Positions 48,260 to 56,808 of a stretch of DNA of 64,000 nt are shown here, piece after piece; positions within the stretch are counted from its first letter, which is position 1, and each line of letters opens with the position of its first letter. Both the position numbers and the translations under genes were made by a program. Below the pieces are notes generated by a model. It did not search any database. It had not been told where the DNA came from and was given only the letters and a program-made list of their open reading frames with translations. Source of the DNA: Pseudooceanicola onchidii (lineage in GTDB: Bacteria; Pseudomonadota; Alphaproteobacteria; Rhodobacterales; Rhodobacteraceae); NCBI RefSeq assembly GCF_004959925.1, contig NZ_SPUW01000002.1, positions 806,001-870,000 on the forward strand, in the 5' to 3' direction.

Positions 48260-48285
48260 ACGGCCCCCTCGCGGGGCCGTTTTTC
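48260..48285 (+). terminator. Terminator of sdhCDAB
   Basis: ACGGCCCC/GGGGCCGT stem (8 bp, 5-base loop) followed by TTTTT, about 30 bases after the sdhB stop. Confidence 0.9.
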
Positions 48286-48355
48286 TATTTGCGCTCGGCT
48301 TTCATTTGGCGACGGCGGCGCGGGCGGTCTAGGCTGGCCGACAGGGAGAGGTTTC

Positions 48356-49999
48356 ATGGCACTGGAAAAAGCGGATGTGATCGTCGTCGGCGGCGGTCTT
48401 GCGGGGTTGGTTGCGGCGACCGAGGCGGCAGGGCGCGGGCGCAAGGTCCTGCTGCTGGATCAGGAGGGTCCGCAATCGCTTGGAGGACAGGCCTTCTGGT
48501 CGCTTGGCGGGCTGTTCATGGTCGATACGCCAGAACAGCGTCGGATGAAGATCCGTGACAGTCGCGATCTGGCGGCGCAGGACTGGATGGGGTCGGCCGG
48601 GTTCGACCGCGCCGAGGATGCGAACCCGCGCGCCGTGGCCGAGGCCTATCTGGACTTCGCGTCGGGCGAGATGCGGGGCTGGCTGGCGGGCATGGGGATG
48701 CGCTGGTTTCCGGTGGTCGGCTGGGCCGAACGGGGCGGTGGCCGGGCGGACGGGCACGGCAATTCGGTGCCGCGCTTTCACCTGACATGGGGTACGGGGC
48801 CGGGGGTGATCGCGCCCTTCGTCGCGCGGGCCCGGGCGCTGGAGGCCGAGGGGCGGCTGACCTTCGGGTTCCGTCACCGGGTCACGGCGCTGGATCTGGC
48901 AGCCCGCCGCGTGTCGGGCGAGGTGCTGGTGCCGACGGATGCGCCGCGCGGGGTCAGCACATCGCGTGAGGTCGCGGGGACGTTCGAGGCCCAAGGCGAG
49001 GCGCTGATCCTGACCTCGGGCGGGATCGGCGGGGATCACGACAAGGTGCGACGATATTGGCCGCAGGACCGGCTGGGCGCTCCGCCCGCGCGCATGGTGT
49101 CGGGCGTGCCGGATTACGTCGACGGGCAGTTGCAGGGCATTGCCGAGGCCGCCGGGGCGGGTCTGATCAACGGCGACCGGATGTGGCATTACTGCGAGGG
49201 GATCGAGAACTGGGATCCGATCTGGCCGAACCACGGCATCCGCATCCTGCCCGGGCCGTCCTCGCTCTGGTTCGACGCGCATGGCCAGCGGATGGAGGCC
49301 CCCTGCCTGCCCGGGTTCGACACGCTGGCCACCCTGAGACGGATCCTGTCGACGGGGCAGGATCACAGCTGGTTCGTGCTGACGCAGGCGATCATCAAGA
49401 AGGAATTCGCGCTGTCGGGGTCGGAGCAGAACCCGGACTTCACCTCTGGCAAGTGGGCTGAGGTCATCCGCCAGCGGGTGCTGAACAAGGCGGCGACCGG
49501 GCCGGTCGAGGCCTTCAAGGAGAAGGGGGCGGATTTCGTCGTGGCCGACACGCTCGACGCGCTGGTCGTGGGGATGAACCGGCTGGAGCCTGACTGCCCG
49601 TTGGACGCCGCCCGGCTGCGCCGCCAGATCGAGGCGCGGGACCGCGAGATGGCGAACCCGTTTTCCAAGGACGCCCAGGTGACGGCGATCCACGGGGCGC
49701 GACGGTATCTGGGGGACAAGCTGGTCCGGACCGCGAAACCGCACCGCATCCTCGACCCGGACAAGGGGCCATTGATTGCCGTGCGGCTGAACATCCTGAC
49801 GCGCAAATCCTTGGGTGGGCTGCACACGGACGTCCGGGCGCGGGTGCTGGACGGGGCAGGGCAGGTGATCGACGGCGTCTATGCCGCCGGGGAAGTCGCG
49901 GGGTTCGGTGGCGGCGGATACCATGGCTACAACGCGCTTGAGGGGACATTCCTGGGCGGCTGCATCTTTTCCGGTCGGACGGCCGGGCGCGAGGCCTGA
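48356..49999 (+). CDS. FAD-binding dehydrogenase (ketosteroid-dehydrogenase-like)
   Basis: 547 residues. FAD loop VIVVGGGLAGLVAATEAAGRG, LLLDQEGPQSLGGQAFWS, and the C-terminal GVYAAGEVAGFGGGGYHGYN, which fit the fumarate-reductase/ketosteroid-dehydrogenase flavoprotein family, subgroup annotated as a putative FAD-binding dehydrogenase. Substrate unknown; a fumarate- or steroid-like acceptor cannot be inferred. GGGAGAGG precedes the ATG. It has its own terminator upstream (end of sdh). Confidence 0.88.
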   Translation: MALEKADVIVVGGGLAGLVAATEAAGRGRKVLLLDQEGPQSLGGQAFWSLGGLFMVDTPEQRRMKIRDSRDLAAQDWMGSAGFDRAEDANPRAVAEAYLDFASGEMRGWLAGMGMRWFPVVGWAERGGGRADGHGNSVPRFHLTWGTGPGVIAPFVARARALEAEGRLTFGFRHRVTALDLAARRVSGEVLVPTDAPRGVSTSREVAGTFEAQGEALILTSGGIGGDHDKVRRYWPQDRLGAPPARMVSGVPDYVDGQLQGIAEAAGAGLINGDRMWHYCEGIENWDPIWPNHGIRILPGPSSLWFDAHGQRMEAPCLPGFDTLATLRRILSTGQDHSWFVLTQAIIKKEFALSGSEQNPDFTSGKWAEVIRQRVLNKAATGPVEAFKEKGADFVVADTLDALVVGMNRLEPDCPLDAARLRRQIEARDREMANPFSKDAQVTAIHGARRYLGDKLVRTAKPHRILDPDKGPLIAVRLNILTRKSLGGLHTDVRARVLDGAGQVIDGVYAAGEVAGFGGGGYHGYNALEGTFLGGCIFSGRTAGREA

Positions 50000-50096
50000 G
50001 CCTTGCGGATGCTGCAATGCGGCAATGCGCATTAGGGGGCTGATTTTCCACACCAAGATGCGCATTTACTGCGGCAGGGAGGGGCCTTTGACCAGC

Positions 50097-50261
50097 ATGA
50101 GGCACCTTATGGAAAAGATCGCCAAACCCACCCAAGAAGAGCTGCGCAAGGCGCAGGCTGCTCTGGACGCGCTGAACGCCGCCTACGAATATTTCACGCC
50201 GCAGACCACGGCTGCGGACGCGACCGCGCCGGAGTATTTCGAATACGTGAAAGCCGCATAA
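50097..50261 (+). CDS. Small conserved-looking helical protein
   Basis: 54 residues (start ATG 50097), containing KAQAALDALNAAYEYFTP and a C-terminal EYFEYVKAA. Proteins with this pattern occur widely in rhodobacters, as I recall, without known function. A GGGAGGGG block lies 12 bases upstream; TTG at 50088 or ATG at 50109 are alternative starts. A terminator follows 25 bases after the stop, so it is a monocistronic transcript. Confidence 0.7.
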   Translation: MRHLMEKIAKPTQEELRKAQAALDALNAAYEYFTPQTTAADATAPEYFEYVKAA

Positions 50262-50286
50262 GGTCCATTCCCTTCCGGACCTGCGC

Positions 50287-50319
50287 AGCCCCGTCACACG
50301 TCGTGTGGCGGGGCTTTTG
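50287..50319 (+). terminator. Terminator after the small helical gene
   Basis: AGCCCCGTCACAC pairs with GTGTGGCGGGGCT (13 bp with one G-U pair, 3-base loop), followed by TTTT. Confidence 0.85.
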
Positions 50320-50408
50320 CGTCGGACTGCAGGGTCGGTCTTGCCAAGATTTCGGTTGCGCCAGGGCCAGGAGGCCGTGATCCTGCAGGCAATCCAGGGA
50401 GGATACCA

Positions 50409-51707
50409 ATGAACAGATTGCTACGCGCGGCTGCGGCTGCATCCCTTGTCGCGAGCCCGCTGATGGCCGAGAACCGCATCGACATGCAGCGCCCCGACGC
50501 GCCGGAACTGGCGGCGCCGGGCGATCACGTGATCGGCGTGCGCACCATGACCTTCACCGATCCGGGCCGGGTGGACGTGGTGAACGCCACGGCCGAGGGC
50601 GACCTGCCCACCTATGACCGCGCAATCACGGTCGAGGTCTGGTACCCGGCGGCCGAAGGCACGACCCCCGGCGGCACCTACCAGACCGTGCTGCGGGACG
50701 GCGAAACCGAAACGACGCTGACCGGGCAGGCCGCCCGCGATGCCGCCCCGGCCGAGGGGAGCTTTCCGCTGATCCTGATCTCGCACGGGTATCCGGGCAA
50801 CCGGATGCTGATGTCCCATCTGGGCGAAAACCTTGCGACGAAGGGCTATGTCGTGGTGTCCGCCGATCACCGGGACAGCACCTATTCGGATCAGAACAAG
50901 TTCACCTCGACCCTGGTGAACCGTCCGATCGACCAGCGGTTCGTGATCGACAGCATGACCGCGCTGGACGACGAGGTCGGGCAGATCGTCGATGACGCGA
51001 ACATCGGGGTCGTCGGCTATTCGATGGGTGGCTACGGAGCGCTGATTTTCGGGGGCGGCGGGCTGTCGCAACTGGCGGTGACGCGGACCGAACCGGCCTT
51101 TGCCGTGGCGCCGCAGAACCTGCTGGCGCAGAACGCCACCGGCAGCGCCGAGTTGGACGCGCTGGTCGATGACCGGGTGAAGGCCATCGTGGCCATCGGG
51201 CCCTGGGGCCGCAACTATGGCTTCTTCGACGCCGAGAGCCTGAAGGGGCTGGAAAAGCCGCTGATGCTGGTCGCGGGCAGCCAGGATGACGTGTCGCAAT
51301 ATCCCGCGATCCGCCAGATCTTCGAAGAAACCACCGGCGTCGACCGCTATCTGCTGACTTTCATGTCGGCCAACCACAACGCCGCAGCCCCGATGCCCGC
51401 GCCTGCCGAAAGCTATGCGGTATCGGAAAAGCTGGGCTATGCGCCCTTCGATCACTATGCCGACGCGGTCTGGGATACGGTGCGGATGAACAACATCCTG
51501 CAGCACTTCGTCACCGCCTTCATGGATGCCAACGTGAAGGGCGATGCCGACAAGGCCGCCTATTACGACGGGCTGGTCGAGACGGCGGAAGAAGGCGTGG
51601 CCTCGCGCGATGATGCGGGGGCGGAAAAGCCGGATCACAGCTATTGGAAGGGCTTTGCGGATCGCACCGCCAAGGGCCTGAAGATGGAGAAGATGTCGGC
51701 CGAGTGA
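50409..51707 (+). CDS. Secreted alpha/beta hydrolase (PAF-acetylhydrolase/dienelactone-hydrolase-like)
   Basis: 432 residues. Signal peptide at residues 1-20 (ending SPLMA), so it works in the periplasm or outside. Serine-hydrolase fold: oxyanion loop LILISHGYPGNRM, nucleophile GYSMGGYG near residue 205, and a late SANHNAAAP with the probable catalytic His. Substrate could be an ester or lactone; not assignable. GGAGG lies just before the start region. Confidence 0.85.
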   Translation: MNRLLRAAAAASLVASPLMAENRIDMQRPDAPELAAPGDHVIGVRTMTFTDPGRVDVVNATAEGDLPTYDRAITVEVWYPAAEGTTPGGTYQTVLRDGETETTLTGQAARDAAPAEGSFPLILISHGYPGNRMLMSHLGENLATKGYVVVSADHRDSTYSDQNKFTSTLVNRPIDQRFVIDSMTALDDEVGQIVDDANIGVVGYSMGGYGALIFGGGGLSQLAVTRTEPAFAVAPQNLLAQNATGSAELDALVDDRVKAIVAIGPWGRNYGFFDAESLKGLEKPLMLVAGSQDDVSQYPAIRQIFEETTGVDRYLLTFMSANHNAAAPMPAPAESYAVSEKLGYAPFDHYADAVWDTVRMNNILQHFVTAFMDANVKGDADKAAYYDGLVETAEEGVASRDDAGAEKPDHSYWKGFADRTAKGLKMEKMSAE

Positions 51708-51727
51708 CCTGACAGCCGGATGCAAAG

Positions 51728-51758
51728 AGGGGTGGCCGATGATCCGGCCACCCCTTTG
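51728..51758. terminator. Terminator between the hydrolase and yghU
   Basis: AGGGGTGGCCG/CGGCCACCCCT, 11-bp stem with a 6-base loop, in the 70-base gap between convergent genes. TTTGCGTTT follows on the plus strand. Confidence 0.75.
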
Positions 51759-51778
51759 CGTTTCGGTCAGGCCGGGGA

Positions 51779-52648
51779 TCAGCCCTCCAGCTTGTCCTGC
51801 GTCTTCGTCTCGAAATCCGAGGCATCGTGGCGTTCGCGCAGCTGCTTGGCCGGATCGCCGAACGCCGCATTGACCATGCGGCCACGCTGGACGGCAGGGC
51901 GGGCAAAGATGGTCTCGGCCCACCTGACGACGTTGGTGTATTCATGCGCGGCCAGGAAGGTCTTGGCCTCTTCATAGGCGCCTTCGGTGACCATGCGGCC
52001 GTACCAGGGGACGGTGGCCATGTCGGCGATCGAATACTCGGACCCGGCCAGGAATTCGTTGTCGGCCAGCTGCTTGTCCAGGACGTCCAGCTGCCGTTTC
52101 ACTTCCATCGCAAAGCGGTTGATCGGGTATTCCATCTTGGTCGGCGCATAGGCGTAGAAATGTCCGAAGCCGCCGCCCAGGTAGGGGGCAGACCCCTGAA
52201 GCCAGAACAGCCAGTTCATCGCCTCGGTCCGTTCGGCGTGGCCCTTCGGCAGGAAGGCGTCGAACTTTTCTGCCAGGTAGAACAGGATGTTGCCGGATTC
52301 AAACACGCGCTGCGGTTTGTCGCCCGAATGATCGACCATCGCCGGGATCTTGGAGTTCGGGTTGGCCTCGACAAAGCCCGAGCCGAACTGGTCGCCGTCG
52401 CCGATGTTGATCAGCCAGGCGTCGTATTCGGCATCCCCGTGACCGGCGGCCAGCAGTTCCTCGAACATGATGGTGACCTTCTGGCCGTTCGGGGTGGCCA
52501 GCGAATACAGCTGGTGCGGATGCTTGCCGACCGGCAGGTCCTTGTCGTGGGTCGCGCCCGAGATGGGGCGGTTGATGCTGGCGAAACGACCGCCACTTTC
52601 CTGGTCCCAGGTCCAGACCTCGGGCGGGGTGTAGCTCTCATCGCTCAT
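51779..52648 (-). CDS. yghU: YghU-type glutathione S-transferase (disulfide-bond oxidoreductase)
   Basis: 289 residues. Glutathione-dependent disulfide-bond reductase class: GKHPHQLYSLATPNGQKVT, NPNSKIPAMVD (the glutathione cis-Pro strand), ESGNILFYLAEKF, and the C-terminal helical domain with AGSEYSIADMATVPWYG. Cytosolic. AAGGAG precedes the ATG at 52648. It is alone and convergent with the hydrolase. Confidence 0.93.
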   Translation of the reverse strand: MSDESYTPPEVWTWDQESGGRFASINRPISGATHDKDLPVGKHPHQLYSLATPNGQKVTIMFEELLAAGHGDAEYDAWLINIGDGDQFGSGFVEANPNSKIPAMVDHSGDKPQRVFESGNILFYLAEKFDAFLPKGHAERTEAMNWLFWLQGSAPYLGGGFGHFYAYAPTKMEYPINRFAMEVKRQLDVLDKQLADNEFLAGSEYSIADMATVPWYGRMVTEGAYEEAKTFLAAHEYTNVVRWAETIFARPAVQRGRMVNAAFGDPAKQLRERHDASDFETKTQDKLEG

Positions 52649-52770
52649 GCGGCGTCTCCTTGTTGGGTTCTTGCCTAACATTGGCCTGCGCCGTCATGGT
52701 TGCAACGGGGTGAATGCACAATGGGGTAAACAGGATTGCACAGATGCAGAGCCGGGGGCAGGTTGGACGG

Positions 52771-53625
52771 ATGACGACGTCCCACACCACCCCCGCCGAT
52801 GCCGAGGCGCGCCGCGCCGTGGCGCCCGTGATCTGCTATCCCGTCTCGACCCTGCCAGCGCCGGACCTGGATCTTTATGCCCGCGCGCGCGATGGCGCCG
52901 TCAAGGTCGGGGAATGGATCGCCGCCCCGCGCGAGGCCGCGCATTTCCGTGTCGCGGCAGGGCAGTTCTTTCGCATCACCAGCATCGAGGGGCCGCAGGT
53001 TGGCGATCTGAACCTGTGGAACGCGGCCGACCCGTCCGAGAGGTTCTATTCCGGCAAGACCCGCGCCCTGCACGGATCGCACCTGAGCACGGGCGACAGG
53101 ATGTGGAGCAGTTTTCCCCACCTGCGCCCCATGGCGACGATCACGGCGGACACGCTGGATTGGTACGGTGTCGATGAGTTCGGCGGGCGGGTGCATGACG
53201 TGATCGGCACGCGCTGCGATCCGCACACGCACCACCTGCTGAGCGGCGAGGATTATCACCACTGCTGCCATTCGAACCTGACGCGCGCCTATGCCGATGC
53301 CACCGGCCTGCCGGTGCGCGACGCCGCGCGCGAGGTGCATGATGTGCTGAACGTCTTCATGTGCACCGGGTTCACCCGCGACACCGGGCAGTATTTCATG
53401 AAGGCCAGCCCCGTGCGGCCCGGTGATTACCTTGAGTTCTTCGCCGAAATCGATCTGCTTGGCGTGCTGTCGGCCTGTCCGGGCGGTGATTGCGGGTCGG
53501 AACATTCGTCCGACACCGCGCCCTGCCATCCGCTGCTGATCGAGGCTTTCGCCCCGGCGGCGGGCGCGCTGGACGGCTGGGTCAGCCCGCCGCGCAACGG
53601 ATATTCGGGCACACACGGTCGGTGA
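52771..53625 (+). CDS. DUF1989 (urea carboxylase-associated) family protein
   Basis: 284 residues: FFRITSIEGPQVGDLNLWNA in the first half, DPHTHHLLSGEDYHHCCHSN in the middle (His/Cys rich, likely metal-binding), and VLNVFMCTGFTRDTGQYFM. These fit DUF1989, often found next to urea carboxylase or amino-acid degradation genes. No such gene is nearby here, so its substrate is open. The ribosome site is weak (GGACGG). Confidence 0.85.
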   Translation: MTTSHTTPADAEARRAVAPVICYPVSTLPAPDLDLYARARDGAVKVGEWIAAPREAAHFRVAAGQFFRITSIEGPQVGDLNLWNAADPSERFYSGKTRALHGSHLSTGDRMWSSFPHLRPMATITADTLDWYGVDEFGGRVHDVIGTRCDPHTHHLLSGEDYHHCCHSNLTRAYADATGLPVRDAAREVHDVLNVFMCTGFTRDTGQYFMKASPVRPGDYLEFFAEIDLLGVLSACPGGDCGSEHSSDTAPCHPLLIEAFAPAAGALDGWVSPPRNGYSGTHGR

Positions 53626-53710
53626 CAAACCTCGTCATGCTGTGATCGCTTGGTGACGCGCCCGGGGGACGGGGCTAGGCTGGCCCTCGCGTCAGTCGGA
53701 GGGCAGCATC

Positions 53711-55141
53711 ATGCGTCGCGGGTTCGGGGCCAGGTTTCTGATTGTCGGGGTGCTCATCCTGCTGATGTTCATCCCGTTGTTCTTCGTGGCCGAGGTGGTG
53801 GGCGACCGCAAACGGCTGTCGCGCGACGTGATCGACGAAATCGGCCGCACCTGGGGCGGTGAGCAGTCGATCGGCGGCCCGCGCCTGATGATCCCGGTGA
53901 CCGAAGAGGTCATGCGCGACATCACCCGGACCGTGACCGATCTGGCGACGGGACGTGTCATCATCGACCCGACGACCGGTGAGCCGCGCCAGGAAACGGT
54001 GCGCCGCCGGGTGACAGAAGGCCGTGCGCCGATCTACGTCTATCCCGTGACCTTCGACGTCACCGTCAGCAGCGAGACCGAGGTGCGCCAGCGCGGCATC
54101 TTCTCGGCCCCTGTCTATCGCGCACGGGTCGAGGTGGATTTCGACTTTCCCGCCGCGGCCCTGGCCGAGGTAGACCTGGGCGCGGCCGTCATCCACTGGG
54201 ATCAGGCCGAGATGGCGGTCTTCGTCAGCAACAGCAACGGTCTGCGCCGCGAAGCCGAACTGACCGGGCCGAACGGGGTCATCGCGATGGAGCCCTCGGG
54301 CGATGGCGCGCGGCCCGGCATCGTGGCGCAGATCGGCGATCCGCGTGCGGGCGGGTCCTATCGGCTGGTGCTGGGCCTGAACGGTGCGGGATCGCTGCAG
54401 GTCGCGCCGGTCGGGCGGACCAGCCATGTGGTGATGACCTCGGACTGGCCGCATCCCAGCTTTACCGGCACCTTCCTGCCCGACACGCGCGAGGTGACCG
54501 AGACCGGGTTCCGCGCCGAATGGACCGTGCCGCACCTGGCGCGGTCGTTGCAGCAGATCAGCCGCGATGACCTTGCCCCGCGCGAGCTGGGCGCCATGGC
54601 CTTCGGCGTCACCCTGTTTGAGCCGAACGACTTCTACCAGAAGGCCTATCGCGCGGCGCGCTACGGGATCCTCTATATCGCGCTGACCTTCCTGACCGTC
54701 CTGCTGGTCGACCGCAATCGCGCGACGCCGGTTCATCCGGTCCAGTACTTCCTGATCGGGCTGGCGCAGGCGACCTTCGTGCTGCTGATGGTGTCGTATG
54801 CCGAACAGATCGGCTTTGCGCTGGCCTACCTGGTGTCGGCGGGCGCGGTGACCGCGCTGCTGACGCTGTTCGGCTGGATCGGCCTGCAACTGGGACGGCG
54901 CAGTCTCGTGGTGGGCGCGATGCTGGTGCTGGTCTACGCGGTGCTCTACCTGATCCTGCAAAGCGAGGATTACGCGCTGCTGGCCGGATCGACCCTGGCC
55001 TTTGTGGCCATCGCCGCGACGATGTTCGCCACCCGGAACGAGGACTGGTACGGGCCCGAGGGGCGCGGCCTTTTCGGTGCCCGCGACAAGCCGAAACCGG
55101 TGCCGCCTGCGCCGGACCAACCCGGCGCAGGCGGCGCGTGA
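53711..55141 (+). CDS. creD: CreD-type inner-membrane protein
   Basis: 476 residues. One N-terminal span (8-28), a large beta-rich periplasmic domain (about 30-310, including TGNF-type substitutes such as SFTGTFLPDTREV) and five C-terminal spans (about 316-440). These match CreD; the block LFEPNDFYQKAYRAARYGIL is characteristic. In enterobacteria it is under CreBC control and affects envelope and colicin tolerance; no creBC is present here. The 3' end forms a GC hairpin. Confidence 0.9.
   Translation: MRRGFGARFLIVGVLILLMFIPLFFVAEVVGDRKRLSRDVIDEIGRTWGGEQSIGGPRLMIPVTEEVMRDITRTVTDLATGRVIIDPTTGEPRQETVRRRVTEGRAPIYVYPVTFDVTVSSETEVRQRGIFSAPVYRARVEVDFDFPAAALAEVDLGAAVIHWDQAEMAVFVSNSNGLRREAELTGPNGVIAMEPSGDGARPGIVAQIGDPRAGGSYRLVLGLNGAGSLQVAPVGRTSHVVMTSDWPHPSFTGTFLPDTREVTETGFRAEWTVPHLARSLQQISRDDLAPRELGAMAFGVTLFEPNDFYQKAYRAARYGILYIALTFLTVLLVDRNRATPVHPVQYFLIGLAQATFVLLMVSYAEQIGFALAYLVSAGAVTALLTLFGWIGLQLGRRSLVVGAMLVLVYAVLYLILQSEDYALLAGSTLAFVAIAATMFATRNEDWYGPEGRGLFGARDKPKPVPPAPDQPGAGGA
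55105..55132. terminator. GC hairpin at the creD 3' end
   Basis: GCCTGCGCCGG/CCGGCGCAGGC, 11-bp stem, 6-base loop, in the last codons of creD. The next gene, deoD, is convergent and ends at the following base. There is no intergenic DNA, so termination signals for both would overlap coding sequence. No U-run. Confidence 0.4.
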
Positions 55142-55846
55142 TCAGCCGAAGGCGGCCTCGAGCGCGATTTCGACCATGTCGCCGAAGCTCTGTTCACGCT
55201 CTTCCGAGGGCAGGGCCTCCTTGGTCTTGAGGTGATCGGACACCGTCAGCACCGCCAGCGCGCGACAGCCGTGGCGGGCAGCGACGGTATAGAGCTCGGC
55301 CGCCTCCATCTCGACCGCCAGGACGCCGTGGCGCTCCATCATCTCATCGAGATCAGGGCGTTCGGCATAGAAGACATCGGCGGAATAGATATTGCCGGTG
55401 TGGGTGGTGACACCCTTTTCCTCGGCCGCGCGATAGGCCTTCATCAGCAGGCGGAAATCGGCGGTCGGGGCATAGTTGACCTCTTTGAAGAAGCCAAGCG
55501 ACGGGGTCGAGATCGACGAGGCCGACATCGCCAGGATGACATCGCGGATGCCCACGTGATCCTGCATCGCGCCGCAGGATCCGATGCGGATCAGGGTCTT
55601 GGCGCCGTAATCGCGGATCAGTTCGTTGGCGTAGATCGACAGCGACGGCATGCCCATGCCAGAGCCCTGGATGGTGACGCGGTGGCCCTTCCAGGTGCCG
55701 GTGAAGCCCAGCATACCGCGTACTTCGTTGACCAGCTTCACGTCGTCCAGAAAGGTCTCGGCCGCCCATTTCGCGCGGTAGGGGTCGCCGGGCATGAGCA
55801 CGGTCTTGGCAATTTCGCCGGGTTTGGCGCCGATATGGATGGTCAT
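55142..55846 (-). CDS. deoD: Purine nucleoside phosphorylase
   Basis: Splits purine nucleosides with phosphate, for salvage. 234 residues, the hexameric bacterial class: [40 protein letters not shown] and the [12 protein letters not shown] base-binding segment with the catalytic Asp in VSDHL. CAGGAG precedes the ATG at 55846. Its stop abuts the convergent creD stop. Confidence 0.95.
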   Translation of the reverse strand: MTIHIGAKPGEIAKTVLMPGDPYRAKWAAETFLDDVKLVNEVRGMLGFTGTWKGHRVTIQGSGMGMPSLSIYANELIRDYGAKTLIRIGSCGAMQDHVGIRDVILAMSASSISTPSLGFFKEVNYAPTADFRLLMKAYRAAEEKGVTTHTGNIYSADVFYAERPDLDEMMERHGVLAVEMEAAELYTVAARHGCRALAVLTVSDHLKTKEALPSEEREQSFGDMVEIALEAAFG

Positions 55847-55935
55847 GGCAAAGCTCCTGTCCGATGTGCGCCGACGATGCCGCGCGGCGACAGGATTGTC
55901 CACGGATGCCGTGACGGGCGTTTGGCGCCGCAGGC

Positions 55936-56391
55936 TCAGGCCTGCGCGGCGGCGAATTCGCTCATCAGGGGGCCAAAGTCCTCCATCGCCGGGAAGGCGG
56001 GGAAGGAATGGGCCACGGGCAGGGAGACCCAGGGCAGCTTGGCCTCGGTCATCGTCTCGATGAACGGCGTGAACCAGGCGTGGTCCTCCAGCATGGTGGG
56101 GCGCAGGTTGACGAATTCGACGCCCGCGGGCCGGGTGAACATCCAGGTCATGCAGTCCGGGCAGAACATGTGTTCAAGCCCTTCGGATTTCGCACCCCCC
56201 ACGACCGGTTCTCCCTTGGTCACCGCGAAGCCGGCGGTCGGGATCATGGCGGTCAGGGAAAAGGCCGATCCGCTCATCCGCTGGCAGCCGGTGCAATGGC
56301 AGGCGGCGGTCATGATGGGGGCGGCGGTGACTTCTATCGTGGTGGCGCCGCAACGGCACTGGCCGCGCAGGGGCAGGGTGGGGGTGGGCAT
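55936..56391 (-). CDS. GFA (glutathione-dependent formaldehyde-activating-like) family protein
   Basis: 151 residues with zinc cysteines in [20 protein letters not shown] and FCPDCMTWM, the GFA/CENP-V fold. Many members are only GFA-like, so formaldehyde activity is not implied. Its start shares one base with the acylphosphatase stop (TGATG), so the two are coupled. Confidence 0.9.
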   Translation of the reverse strand: MPTPTLPLRGQCRCGATTIEVTAAPIMTAACHCTGCQRMSGSAFSLTAMIPTAGFAVTKGEPVVGGAKSEGLEHMFCPDCMTWMFTRPAGVEFVNLRPTMLEDHAWFTPFIETMTEAKLPWVSLPVAHSFPAFPAMEDFGPLMSEFAAAQA

Positions 56392-56669
56392 CAGCCTCTC
56401 CTGATCTCGAATGTGGCAAGGTCGGGGGCGGACGCATCTGTCACGCGGACGTCGCGGACGGCCGCCGCGCCGGGGCCGGAGTGACACTCGGTGATCAGCG
56501 CCTCGACCCGGTCCTTCGGGCCGTGCACGACCGCCGTGACCGATCCGTCGCTTTCATTCTGCACAAAGCCCGTCAGGCCAAGCGCCTCGGCCCGTGACCG
56601 GGTCCAGGCGCGATAGGCCACGCCCTGGACGCGGCCGGTGATGCGCAGCTCTCGGGTGATGTCGGACAT
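56391..56669 (-). CDS. acyP: Acylphosphatase
   Basis: 92 residues. Hydrolyses acyl phosphates. The catalytic Arg is in GRVQGVAYRAWTRSRA and the Asn in FVQNESDGSV. AGGAGG precedes the ATG. It is followed with a one-base overlap by the GFA gene. Confidence 0.93.
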   Translation of the reverse strand: MSDITRELRITGRVQGVAYRAWTRSRAEALGLTGFVQNESDGSVTAVVHGPKDRVEALITECHSGPGAAAVRDVRVTDASAPDLATFEIRRG

Positions 56670-56808
56670 GGCGCCTCCTGACCCCGTACCTAGCACGGAC
56701 CGGGTGGGCTGCCAGCCCGTTGCGTCACCATTCCGGCTTCTTCTGGTCGGCAAATACCTCGGGGTAGCCGACCCGCAGGGGCGGCGCAGGGGCAGGGCCC
56801 CTGTGCAC

